The notes: a model not told the origin generated them from the sequence alone. A DNA stretch of 9,880 nucleotides from Verrucomicrobiales bacterium (GCA_007125835.1 SLCJ01000413.1:1-9880), one strand, 5' to 3'; shown: positions 1-6,877, numbered from the stretch's first letter. Translations and numbers: made by a program.

Positions 1-19
1 ACTGAAAACTAGAAAACTC

Positions 20-1285
20 ATGAGCCACCTCCCCCTCACCGCCGCAGCATCCTTGGTCGTACTCTCCGGACTTGCTTTTGCCGACGAGCTTCCGCAAATC
101 GAAGTCAAACACGCTTCTCCTCTCATCCAGACGATCGAACGCCCCGCTCCCGCGAACTTCCAACCCGGCCTGCTCACTCTCGAATCAGAGAACGGACACA
201 CCCTCCACGGCCAGGTCAACGCCGTTCAAAAAGGTGAATCTGTTCTGCGCCTGGTGCTGCCTCCTGACTTCCCCGCCGGCACCTTTTCCCTTTCGCACGC
301 CGCCCCCCCCCTGGCGACTGATGCCCCCGGCTTTTCCTCCGCGCACGAAGAAGGGAAAATCACCGTCTCCCGCAGTGGCGATGCCGATGCCCCTCCGACC
401 TTTTCCTTCCAGGCCGAGCCGTTGGCAGCCCCAGATGGCGGCCCTCGTTACGCCGGCAGCTCGTTCATCCACCCCTTTACCACACCCGGCGGCCATCCGC
501 TGACCATGATCCAGCCCGGGGACCACCGTCACCACTTCGGAGTCTGGTGGCCATGGAAATACCTCGATGTCGGCGACAGCCGCCACAATACCTGGGAAAT
601 CCAGAACAACCAAGGCCGCCTCGTCTGCCGCGAGGTGCGCCCGTGGCACGGCCCCGTCGCCGCCGGGCTCGAAGCCGCGAATATGTTTGAAGTGATCGAC
701 GGCCGCGGCGTCTCAGATGCCGTCGCCCAATATGCCTCTATTTCCACATGGCAACACCCAGCCCACCCCGAGGGCGGACGCCACCTCGACATCCGCCTGC
801 TCGACCACGCCGTGGCCGACCAGCCCGTAGTCGCACCAAACTACCGCTATAGCGGATTCGCCTTGCGCGGCCCGCAGCACTGGACCGCCGCCAATTCCAC
901 CATTCTGACCAGTGCCGGACACGACCGCGATAGCGGCCACGCCACCCAAGCCGAATGGGTGCTCGTCAATGCCGTGTCCGAAGAGGGCACGGATGTCTCT
1001 GTCCTCATGCTCTCGCGGGCCGCCAGTTTACATGGCAATGCCGAGCACCTCCGACTCTGGGGCTCCGACAACAACAATGGTCGCGTATTCATTAACTTCA
1101 ATCCCGTCGCCCGCGAGCCCCTCGCCCTGCCCACCCGCGCCTCCGAAGCCTTCGAGCGAAACTACCGCCTCGTCGCCTCCGACCGCCACCTCACCGCCGA
1201 AGAAGCCACCGCAATCCACCGCGCCTGGATCGAGCCGCCCGCGCTCGTCACCGCCACCGACCCCGCCAAAGACCCCGCCCCCTGA
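20..1285 (+). CDS. Secreted DUF6807 (PmoA family) protein
   Basis: The 421-residue product begins with a signal-like segment: a hydrophobic stretch at residues 4-20 and an A-F-A|D cleavage site after residue 21, so it is probably exported. Residues ~145-405 carry the features I associate with DUF6807, called 'PmoA' in databases. These are an F-I-H-P-F-T-T-P-G-G stretch, a D-H-R-H-H-F-G-V-W-W histidine cluster (residues ~168-177), a later G-S-D-N-N-N-G segment and a C-terminal R-Y-R-L-like strand. Despite the name, the family is not an established methane monooxygenase. Members are common in polysaccharide-degrading Planctomycetes and Verrucomicrobia, and their reaction is unknown to me. The histidine cluster could bind metal (inference). 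The start is uncertain: the frame stays open to the window edge, and upstream codons would add a basic K-T-R-K n-region that the annotated start lacks. However, the same bases match an intergenic repeat seen near 4066. No Shine-Dalgarno site is visible. valS follows after 48 nt. Confidence 0.8.
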   Translation: MSHLPLTAAASLVVLSGLAFADELPQIEVKHASPLIQTIERPAPANFQPGLLTLESENGHTLHGQVNAVQKGESVLRLVLPPDFPAGTFSLSHAAPPLATDAPGFSSAHEEGKITVSRSGDADAPPTFSFQAEPLAAPDGGPRYAGSSFIHPFTTPGGHPLTMIQPGDHRHHFGVWWPWKYLDVGDSRHNTWEIQNNQGRLVCREVRPWHGPVAAGLEAANMFEVIDGRGVSDAVAQYASISTWQHPAHPEGGRHLDIRLLDHAVADQPVVAPNYRYSGFALRGPQHWTAANSTILTSAGHDRDSGHATQAEWVLVNAVSEEGTDVSVLMLSRAASLHGNAEHLRLWGSDNNNGRVFINFNPVAREPLALPTRASEAFERNYRLVASDRHLTAEEATAIHRAWIEPPALVTATDPAKDPAP

Positions 1286-1300
1286 CGCCCTTCTGCGCCT

Positions 1301-1328
1301 TTGACATCGGGGCCTGGCTTTTTACCTT
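1301..1328 (+). promoter_or_regulatory. Putative sigma70-type promoter of valS
   Basis: A perfect -35 box TTGACA lies at 1301-1306. A weak -10 candidate, TACCTT, lies at 1323-1328 after a 16-nt spacer. The predicted start point falls at about 1334-1336, on the valS ATG itself, so the transcript may be leaderless. The first eight bases, TTGACATC, are the same as in the rpoA promoter. The -10 is poor (3 of 6 consensus bases), so only the -35 is convincing. Confidence 0.4.
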
Positions 1329-1333
1329 CCCCC

Positions 1334-4051
1334 ATGTCAGAGACCAATTCCTCCTCCGCCCTCAGCAAAGCCTACGAGCCGGCCGCTGTCGAAGCACGCT
1401 GGTTCCTCCGTTGGAGTGAGGAAGGCTGCTTCCGTGGCGATGAAACCAGCGCCCGCGAAGGCTACTCCATCGTCATCCCGCCGCCCAACGTCACCGGCGT
1501 CCTGCATCTCGGCCACGTCCTCAACAACACCCTTCAAGACATCCTCGCCCGCCGCGCCCGCCAGAAGGGCTTTGAAGTCTGCTGGCTGCCCGGCACCGAC
1601 CACGCCGGCATCGCCACCCAGACCCGCGTCGAACGGGAACTCAAATCCACCACCGGCCAATCGCGCCATGATATCGGCCGCGAAGCCTTCCTCGACAAAG
1701 TCTGGGAGTGGAAAGACAAGCACGGCGGCATCATCATCGACCAGCTCAAGCGCCTCGGCTGCTCGCTCGATTGGGAACGCGAACGCTTCACCCTCGATAC
1801 CGACTACTCCGAATGGGTCGGCCATGTCTTCTGCGATCTTTTCCGCAAAGGCCTCATCCACCGCGGCCGCCGCATGGTCAACTGGTGCCCCGTCTCCCTC
1901 ACCGCCCTCTCCGACGAAGAGGTGATCATGAAACCCCAGCGCGGGAAAATGTACACCATGCGCTACGAACGCGTCGACCAACCCGGCGAATTCGTCCTCA
2001 TCTCCACCACCCGCCCGGAAACCCTCATGGCCGACGTCGCCGTCGCCGTCCACCCCGAAGACCCGCGCTACCGCGACCTCATCGGCGGGCACGTCTACCG
2101 CCCATTCCCCCGCGAAGCCATCCCCGTCATCGCCGACGAACACGTCGAAATCGAATTCGGCACCGGCGCCCTCAAAGTCACCCCCGCCCACGACAAAGCC
2201 GACTTCGAAATCGGTCTCCGCCACAATCTTCCCGTCATCGACGTCCTCTCCCCGGACGGCCACATCAACTGCCCCGCCGTGCCCGAACTCCACGGCATAG
2301 AGCGCTTCGCCGCCCGCAAACGCGCCGCCGAACTGCTCGCCGAAAAAGACCTGCTCGAAAAAGAAGAGGACTACGAAAACAACGTCGGCTTCTCCGAGCG
2401 CGCCGACGTGCCCGTCGAACCGCGCCTCTCCATGCAGTGGTTTCTCCGTTACCCATCGGTCGAGTCCGCCAAGGCCGCCGTCGAGTCCAACGAAATCACC
2501 TTCCGCCCCGAACGCTGGCGCAAAACCTACGCCCACTGGATGGACAACATCCAGGATTGGTGCATCAGCCGCCAGCTGTGGTGGGGACACCGCATCCCCG
2601 TCTGGTATCGCAAAGACCAATACGAAAACCTCACCGCCGCCGAATCCCTCGACCCCGCAGCCGTCGCCCAAGGCCTGCTCCACGTCGCCACCGAGCCCCC
2701 CGCCGACCCCGAAAACTGGGTCCAGGATCCCGACGTGCTCGACACATGGTTCTCCTCCTGGCTCTGGCCCTTCGCCACTTTCTCCAAAGTCGGCGAACGC
2801 AGCCCCGCCCTCGAAAAATTCTACCCCACTGCCGACCTCGTCACCGGCCCCGACATCCTCTTCTTCTGGGTCGCCCGCATGATCATGGCAGGCTACGAAT
2901 ACGAAGGGCGCGCCCCCTTCCGCCACGTCTACTTCACCTCCATCATCCGCGACATCAAAGGGCGGAAAATGTCCAAATCCCTCGGCAATTCCCCCGACCC
3001 ACTCGACCTCATCGCCAAATACGGCGCCGACGGACTCCGCTTCGGCCTCCTCCGTATCGCCCCATCCGGCCAGGACGTGCGCTTCGACGAAAAACAAATC
3101 GAAGAAGGCCGCAACTTCGCTAACAAACTCTGGAATGCCTGCCGCTTCCGCCAAATGGCCGGGGAAAACGCCAACGCAACGGACTCCCCCGCCACCCCCG
3201 ACGCCCCCTCCGTATTCGAAACCGACATCCTCGCCAAACTCGACACCCTCCACACCACCCTCGAAGCCGCCTACAGCGAATACCAATTCAACCACATCGC
3301 CCAACACCTCTACGACTTCTTCTGGCGCGACTTCTGCGACCACTTCCTCGAAGCCGTCAAAGGAGCCCTTCGCGACTCCGCACCCGCGCCGCGCCGCGCC
3401 CGCGTCCTCGCCACCATCGATACCGTGCTCTCCCGCTTCCTCCCCCTGCTGCACCCCTACATGCCGCACATCACCGAGGAACTGTGGGAAAAACTCGGCT
3501 TCGGCGACGGCACGCCGCTGATGAGCACCGCCCTGCCCACCGGCCCCGCCTGCTCCGCCACCCGGGATCAAGCCGCCGCCGCCGCGCAAACCGCCGCCGC
3601 CATCTACGAAACCGCCTCCGCCGCACGCCGCCTCAAAGCCGACTACCAACTCGCGCAAAACCGCAACGTCCGCTTCCTCCTCCGCCCCACCGACTCCACC
3701 ACCCCACCCGACGAATCCACCCTCACCACCCTAGCCCTCCTCGCCGGAGCCGCCGCCATCGAACCCACCACCACCCCACCCGATAGCCAGGCCCCGCGCC
3801 TGCTCACCCCACTCGGCGAACTCGCCATGCCCCTCGAAGGCCTCGTCGACATCGAAGCCGAACGCACCCGCCTCGGCAAAGAACTGGCTAAAATCGAAAG
3901 CGAAATCAAAAAAGCCTCCGGCAAACTCTCCTCCGAATCTTTCGTCAGCCGCGCCCCGGAACACGTCGTCGAACAAGAACGCCAGCGCCTCGCCGAATGG
4001 CAGGAAAAACAACGCGAAGTCTCCGCCATGCTTACCGCTTTTTCGGGATAA
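1334..4051 (+). CDS. valS: Valine--tRNA ligase (valyl-tRNA synthetase)
   Basis: This cytoplasmic class Ia aminoacyl-tRNA synthetase charges tRNA-Val with valine and edits mischarged threonine. The 905-residue product has the family's normal length and layout. The N-terminal Rossmann part has the HIGH-box variant H-L-G-H at residues 58-61, preceded by P-P-P-N-V-T-G, and then G-T-D-H-A-G-I-A-T-Q at 87-96. The CP1 editing domain includes T-T-R-P-E-T-L. A W-C-I-S-R-Q-L-W-W-G-H-R segment follows, then the K-M-S-K-S loop at 545-549. After these come an anticodon-binding helical domain (about 600-750) and the ValRS C-terminal coiled-coil arm (841-905). I chose the ATG at 1334 because homologous sequence begins there. 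An upstream in-frame TTG at 1301 would lie on the -35 box and add an unrelated N-terminus. The ATG follows five Cs with no Shine-Dalgarno site. Codons are extremely C-rich at third positions, especially in the 3' half, which creates long false ORFs in other frames. Confidence 0.97.
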   Translation: MSETNSSSALSKAYEPAAVEARWFLRWSEEGCFRGDETSAREGYSIVIPPPNVTGVLHLGHVLNNTLQDILARRARQKGFEVCWLPGTDHAGIATQTRVERELKSTTGQSRHDIGREAFLDKVWEWKDKHGGIIIDQLKRLGCSLDWERERFTLDTDYSEWVGHVFCDLFRKGLIHRGRRMVNWCPVSLTALSDEEVIMKPQRGKMYTMRYERVDQPGEFVLISTTRPETLMADVAVAVHPEDPRYRDLIGGHVYRPFPREAIPVIADEHVEIEFGTGALKVTPAHDKADFEIGLRHNLPVIDVLSPDGHINCPAVPELHGIERFAARKRAAELLAEKDLLEKEEDYENNVGFSERADVPVEPRLSMQWFLRYPSVESAKAAVESNEITFRPERWRKTYAHWMDNIQDWCISRQLWWGHRIPVWYRKDQYENLTAAESLDPAAVAQGLLHVATEPPADPENWVQDPDVLDTWFSSWLWPFATFSKVGERSPALEKFYPTADLVTGPDILFFWVARMIMAGYEYEGRAPFRHVYFTSIIRDIKGRKMSKSLGNSPDPLDLIAKYGADGLRFGLLRIAPSGQDVRFDEKQIEEGRNFANKLWNACRFRQMAGENANATDSPATPDAPSVFETDILAKLDTLHTTLEAAYSEYQFNHIAQHLYDFFWRDFCDHFLEAVKGALRDSAPAPRRARVLATIDTVLSRFLPLLHPYMPHITEELWEKLGFGDGTPLMSTALPTGPACSATRDQAAAAAQTAAAIYETASAARRLKADYQLAQNRNVRFLLRPTDSTTPPDESTLTTLALLAGAAAIEPTTTPPDSQAPRLLTPLGELAMPLEGLVDIEAERTRLGKELAKIESEIKKASGKLSSESFVSRAPEHVVEQERQRLAEWQEKQREVSAMLTAFSG

Positions 4052-4057
4052 ATTTTT

Positions 4058-4087
4058 CTAGTTTGCTAGTTTTCAGTGTTCAGTTTA
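4058..4087 (+). repeat. Degenerate heptad/octad repeats after valS
   Basis: This stretch reads as successive related units: CTAGTTTG, CTAGTTTT, CAGTGTT, CAGTTTA. Bases 4066-4077 are the exact reverse complement of window bases 1-12, and the 9-mer ACTGAAAAC recurs on the + strand at 4534-4542. The stretch is clearly AT-richer than the flanking genes and begins 6 nt after the valS stop. It is not a convincing terminator, since there is no stable stem followed by a T-run. I read it as a member of a short intergenic repeat family. Confidence 0.55.
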
Positions 4088-4140
4088 TCAAACACCGAGC
4101 GCCGCAGGCGCAACCGAAACACCGACCACCGATCCCCCCC

Positions 4141-4383
4141 ATGCCAAAGCCCAAAAAGCAAAAAAAGAAACTCACCGCCGAGCAGCGCCGCGAGAAAAAA
4201 CGCCGCAGGGAGGAATTCGAAACCATATTCATCAACGGCAAGCAGAAGCGAGTCCGCCGCGCCCCCACTGTCGACGGCATCCCGGTCGACACATTCATCC
4301 TCCAAAACGCCGACCCCATCTGGCTCCACCAAAACGAAATGTGGGAACTCATGAAACCCGACGACCACCCCCAAGACCCCTAA
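4141..4383 (+). CDS. Small basic conserved-type hypothetical protein (80 aa)
   Basis: I do not know a function. The product starts with a very basic, probably flexible or helical segment (residues 1-26, rich in K, R, E and Q). A short beta-like part follows (E-T-I-F-I-N-G-K-Q-K-R-V-R-R), then a V-D-G-I-P-V-D-T-F-I segment, and an A-D-P-I-W-L-H-Q-N-E-M-W-E-L-M motif at residues ~57-72. The mix of ordered C-terminal motif and basic N-terminus suggests a real gene, possibly binding nucleic acid or ribosomes (inference). I think similar small proteins occur in Verrucomicrobia, but this rests on memory. It lies between valS and the heptad array with no Shine-Dalgarno site; seven Cs directly precede the ATG. 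The frame is open further upstream to 3997, inside valS, but the codons before 4141 cover repeat DNA and are unlikely to be translated. Confidence 0.65.
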   Translation: MPKPKKQKKKLTAEQRREKKRRREEFETIFINGKQKRVRRAPTVDGIPVDTFILQNADPIWLHQNEMWELMKPDDHPQDP

Positions 4384-4419
4384 AACCCAAAAGCCACCCA
4401 ACCACTTGTAACTTCCCCA

Positions 4420-4526
4420 CCGATCACCGATGTTCCACCGCGCCGATCACCGATCACCGATCACCGATCACCGATCACCGATCACCGATCACCGATCACC
4501 GATCACCGATCACTAGTCACTAGTCA
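4420..4526 (+). repeat. Heptad tandem array (CCGATCA)x10 plus variants
   Basis: Ten uninterrupted perfect copies of CCGATCA occupy 4443-4512. Two variant copies, CTAGTCA CTAGTCA, follow at 4513-4526. One perfect copy and one partial copy precede the array at 4420-4433. Each perfect unit carries a GATC, so GATC recurs every 7 bp. The array ends 27 nt before the ATG of the Nif3-family gene, and one copy of the 9-mer ACTGAAAAC (4534-4542) lies between. Perfect short-unit arrays of this kind change copy number by slipped-strand mispairing, so strain-to-strain length differences are likely (inference). The unit lacks the unique spacers of a CRISPR array. Confidence 0.93.
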
Positions 4527-4553
4527 CTCCCCCACTGAAAACCAGCCCCCCCC

Positions 4554-5318
4554 ATGCCCACTCCCCTCCGCGACATCACCACCGCCCTCGACGCGGAACT
4601 CGGCATCGCCCACACCCCCGACTACCCCGGCGCGCTCAACGGACTGCAACTCGAGAACCCGGGCCACGTAACCAAAGTCGCCTGCGCCGTCGATGCCTGC
4701 CTGCCCGTCGTCGAGGCTGCCGTCGAGCAGCAATGCGACCTGCTCATCGTCCACCACGGACTGTTCTGGGGCGGACCCCACAAAATCACCGGCGGCCTCT
4801 ACCGCAAATGGCAGCGCGCCATCCAATCCGACCTCGCCATCTACTCCGCCCACCTCCCTCTCGACATCCACCCCACCCTCGGCAACAACGCCCTCCTCGC
4901 CGAATCCCTCGGCCTGCCCACCGGCACGCCCTTCTTCCCCTGGAAAGGCATCGAACTCGGCCTCCACATCCAGCTCGAAACCCACCTCACCCGCGACACC
5001 CTCGCCGGACGACTCGCCGAAACCCTCGGCTCGCCCGCCCACCTCTGCCCGGGCGGACCCGAAACCATCTCCCGCATCGGCATCCTCACCGGCGGAGCCG
5101 GCTCCGAAATCCACGCCCTCGCCCAAACCGGCATCGACACCATCATCACCGGCGAAGGCCCCCACTGGTCATACACCGCCGCCGAGGAACTCGGCATCAA
5201 CCTCTTCTACGGCGGCCACTACGCCACCGAAACCTTCGGCGTCCGCGCCCTCGGCCAATGGCTCGAACAACACCACAAGCTCCCACACACCTTCATCAAC
5301 CACCCCACCGGCCTCTGA
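4554..5318 (+). CDS. Nif3/YbgI-family dinuclear metal-centre protein
   Basis: The 254-residue protein belongs to the Nif3-like family (InterPro 'GTP cyclohydrolase 1 type 2/Nif3', E. coli YbgI), which forms hexameric rings with two metal ions per subunit. The metal ligands known from YbgI are all present in order: H67-H68 in a L-I-V-H-H-G-L-F-W motif, H100 and D104 in A-H-L-P-L-D, and H222 and E226 in G-G-H-Y-A-T-E. The N-terminal N-G-L-Q-L-E-N-P-G motif is also typical. Length matches the short bacterial form without the inserted PII-like domain. The biochemical role of the family is not settled; hydrolase and metal-homeostasis roles have been proposed. The ATG follows a run of eight Cs with no Shine-Dalgarno site. 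The heptad array just upstream probably lies in or next to its promoter/5' UTR. Third codon positions are very C-rich, as in valS. Confidence 0.92.
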   Translation: MPTPLRDITTALDAELGIAHTPDYPGALNGLQLENPGHVTKVACAVDACLPVVEAAVEQQCDLLIVHHGLFWGGPHKITGGLYRKWQRAIQSDLAIYSAHLPLDIHPTLGNNALLAESLGLPTGTPFFPWKGIELGLHIQLETHLTRDTLAGRLAETLGSPAHLCPGGPETISRIGILTGGAGSEIHALAQTGIDTIITGEGPHWSYTAAEELGINLFYGGHYATETFGVRALGQWLEQHHKLPHTFINHPTGL

Positions 5319-5427
5319 GCCACGCCTCCCTCAATCACCGCCCCGGAAGCACCGCCGCCACCGCGCGAAAACTCGCCAGCCCGGCCTCGATATTCTCGAT
5401 CATTTCATCGGCTCGCAATCAATTTAA

Positions 5428-5467
5428 GGGATTAAAGACCTGGTCCCAAAATTCTACGGATTTTTTT
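5428..5467. other. AT-rich spacer with a RAYT-element-like end motif
   Basis: Within the 190-nt gap between the Nif3-family gene and the peroxidase gene, 5428-5446 reads GGGATTAAAGACCTGGTCCC-like sequence with a central GACC-T-GGTC symmetry. A run of seven Ts follows at 5461-5467. From memory, ATTAAAGACCTG-plus-CCC sequences often border REP-associated tyrosine transposase (Y1/IS200-like) elements in environmental genomes. No transposase is present here, so at most this is a leftover end. The T-run is too far from any stable stem to be a clear terminator. Confidence 0.25.
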
Positions 5468-5508
5468 AGTTGCATGGGTTTGGGTGGGCTTGGATTCGTA
5501 TTGGGAGC

Positions 5509-6081
5509 ATGTTCAAGCGCTACCTGGCTCCCCTGCTCGCTGCGGCCACGTCGTCGGCTCTGGGCGATGGCTCCGATCCCCAGCACATTCCCTTCCTCGA
5601 TGCCGATGGCAACGAACTCACCCTGGATCATTTCCGTGGCAAGGTGGTGTTGATTGTCAATGTGGCGTCCGAATGCGGATTCACCCCGCAGTATGAAGGG
5701 CTCGAAGCCCTCTATCGTCGGCACAAGGACGACGGGTTCGTCATCCTGGCTTTCCCATGCAACGATTTCGGGGGCCAGGAGCCCGGCACACTCGAAGAAA
5801 TCCAGGAATTCTGCTCCACCAAATACGATGTGACCTTCCCAATCATGGACAAGATCTCCATCGTCGGCGACGACAGGCACCCACTCTATGCCGCACTGCC
5901 GGGGCGAGTGATGTGGAATTTCGGCAAGCACCTCATCGGCCGCGATGGCGCACATATCGCCTATTTTGGCTCGCGCACGGCACCGGACTCGCCGGAATTG
6001 ACCACCGCCGTGGACAAAGCCCTCGCCGAGCCGCCGGGCGAAGTCACCCAGGAAGCCCCATCGCCGCAAGGCAGCGATTGA
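5509..6081 (+). CDS. Glutathione-peroxidase-family thiol peroxidase (CysGPx)
   Basis: The 190-residue product reduces peroxides with a cysteine in place of selenocysteine. The catalytic tetrad is visible: C56 in N-V-A-S-E-C-G, Q90 in F-P-C-N-D-F-G-G-Q-E-P, and W136-N137 in M-W-N-F. A further cysteine, C102 in E-F-C-S-T-K-Y-D-V-T-F-P-I-M, sits where yeast Gpx3 has its resolving cysteine. The enzyme is therefore probably recycled by thioredoxin rather than glutathione. The usual N-Q-F-G is N-D-F-G, which is not the catalytic glutamine. Residues 1-19 (M-F-K-R then hydrophobic) look like a signal peptide with cleavage near A-L-G|D, so periplasmic location is likely. I prefer the ATG at 5509. An in-frame TTG at 5470 would add 13 residues (W/G-rich) that spoil the signal peptide. 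The C-terminal ~15 residues are a low-complexity tail overlapping the convergent kinase gene. Codon use is less C-biased than in valS or the Nif3-family gene. Confidence 0.93.
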   Translation: MFKRYLAPLLAAATSSALGDGSDPQHIPFLDADGNELTLDHFRGKVVLIVNVASECGFTPQYEGLEALYRRHKDDGFVILAFPCNDFGGQEPGTLEEIQEFCSTKYDVTFPIMDKISIVGDDRHPLYAALPGRVMWNFGKHLIGRDGAHIAYFGSRTAPDSPELTTAVDKALAEPPGEVTQEAPSPQGSD

Positions 6082-6877
6082 CCATCGACCGGTAGCCGCC
6101 GCCGAACAGATTGAGGTGGTTCAGCGCGTGATACAGGTCATAAAGCGCGCGCCGCTCCTCGCGCCCCGGAGCCACCTGACCATAGGCTTCGAAGAACGCC
6201 TGCGGTAGGCGTCCGCCAAAAAGTTCAAGCATCGCCAGGTCCGTCTCGGCATCGCCATAGTACACCGCCGGGTCAAAGAGCACCGCCCCACCTGCGGCCA
6301 TCGCCACATTGCCCGACCACAAATCACCGTGCAGCAGAGACGGCGGCGGGGCATGACCTTCGAGGATTTCCCCCACCCGCCCCAGAATCGCCGGGCGATC
6401 CAGTCTGTGCCCTGCCCGCTCCGCCAACTCCAACTGAAACGCAATGCGCCGGTCGCGGAAAAACCGGCACCAATCGTCATCCGACGTGTTGATCTGGGGT
6501 GTCGCGCCGATGAAATTGTCTTGGTCGAGGCCGTATCCGTCTCCGCACACCCGGTGCAAAGCCGCCAAGCGGCTCCCCAAATCGGCCCACCCCTGTCCGC
6601 CCAGCGCCGAGAGCTCCAACCACTTCAGCGCCAACCACCCCCCGCCCGCCCCCAAAACCTCCGGCACCCGTATATGCGGAGCCATCCGCTCCAACCCCCT
6701 CTGCTCCGCCACCAACATCGCCGCGCCCGCCTCATCCCCCGCCACTTTGACAAACAACAGCCGCCCACCATCCAGCTCCACGCGCAAGGCCCGGTGAATG
6801 CATCCGCCACCCACCGGCGACACACCGCTCACCTGCTGGCCGAGAACAGCACCCAATTCTTCCTGAAATCCTTCCAT
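6044..6877 (-). CDS. Fructosamine-kinase-family protein
   Basis: The 277-residue product belongs to the fructosamine/ketosamine-3-kinase family (Fn3K, E. coli YniA), which has a protein-kinase-like fold. Family members phosphorylate ketosamine adducts such as ribulosamines or fructosamines on proteins, which lets the sugar fall off. Visible elements are the glycine-rich loop G-G-G-C-I-H-R-A (residues 23-30), the ATP-binding lysine K44 in F-V-K-V, an N-F-I-G motif (121-124), and the catalytic loop L-H-G-D-L-W-S-G-N (182-190) with D185 as base and N190 for Mg. The metal-binding F-D-P-A-V-Y-Y-G-D-A-E-T-D-L-A-M follows from 201. Length is normal for the bacterial family. The actual substrate cannot be read from sequence. 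Its stop lies inside the 3' end of the convergent peroxidase gene (38-nt tail-to-tail overlap), and it is divergent from rpoA. A good Shine-Dalgarno site supports the start. Confidence 0.92.
   Translation of the reverse strand: MEGFQEELGAVLGQQVSGVSPVGGGCIHRALRVELDGGRLLFVKVAGDEAGAAMLVAEQRGLERMAPHIRVPEVLGAGGGWLALKWLELSALGGQGWADLGSRLAALHRVCGDGYGLDQDNFIGATPQINTSDDDWCRFFRDRRIAFQLELAERAGHRLDRPAILGRVGEILEGHAPPPSLLHGDLWSGNVAMAAGGAVLFDPAVYYGDAETDLAMLELFGGRLPQAFFEAYGQVAPGREERRALYDLYHALNHLNLFGGGYRSMVNRCLAAMGLPG

Noticed and set aside
1708..3123. A 471-codon Arg/Pro-rich frame inside valS
   Set aside because: Its composition (R, P, H) is what a C-rich gene gives when read out of frame; valS motifs fully explain the region.
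1337..3658. A 773-codon open frame antisense to valS
   Set aside because: It is Gly/Val/Ala/Asp-Glu-rich with no recognisable domain and mirrors the strong C bias at third codon positions of valS; a shadow frame.
4341..4523. A 60-codon frame running through the heptad array
   Set aside because: It encodes only a repeated D-H-R-S-P-I-T pattern forced by the tandem DNA and overlaps the 80-aa gene out of frame.
4443..4526. CRISPR array or plasmid-type iterons
   Set aside because: There are no spacers and the unit is 7 nt. No replication initiator or cas gene is nearby.
5470..5508. TTG start 13 codons upstream for the peroxidase
   Set aside because: No ribosome site, adjoins a T-run, and the added residues disrupt a good signal peptide that begins at the ATG.
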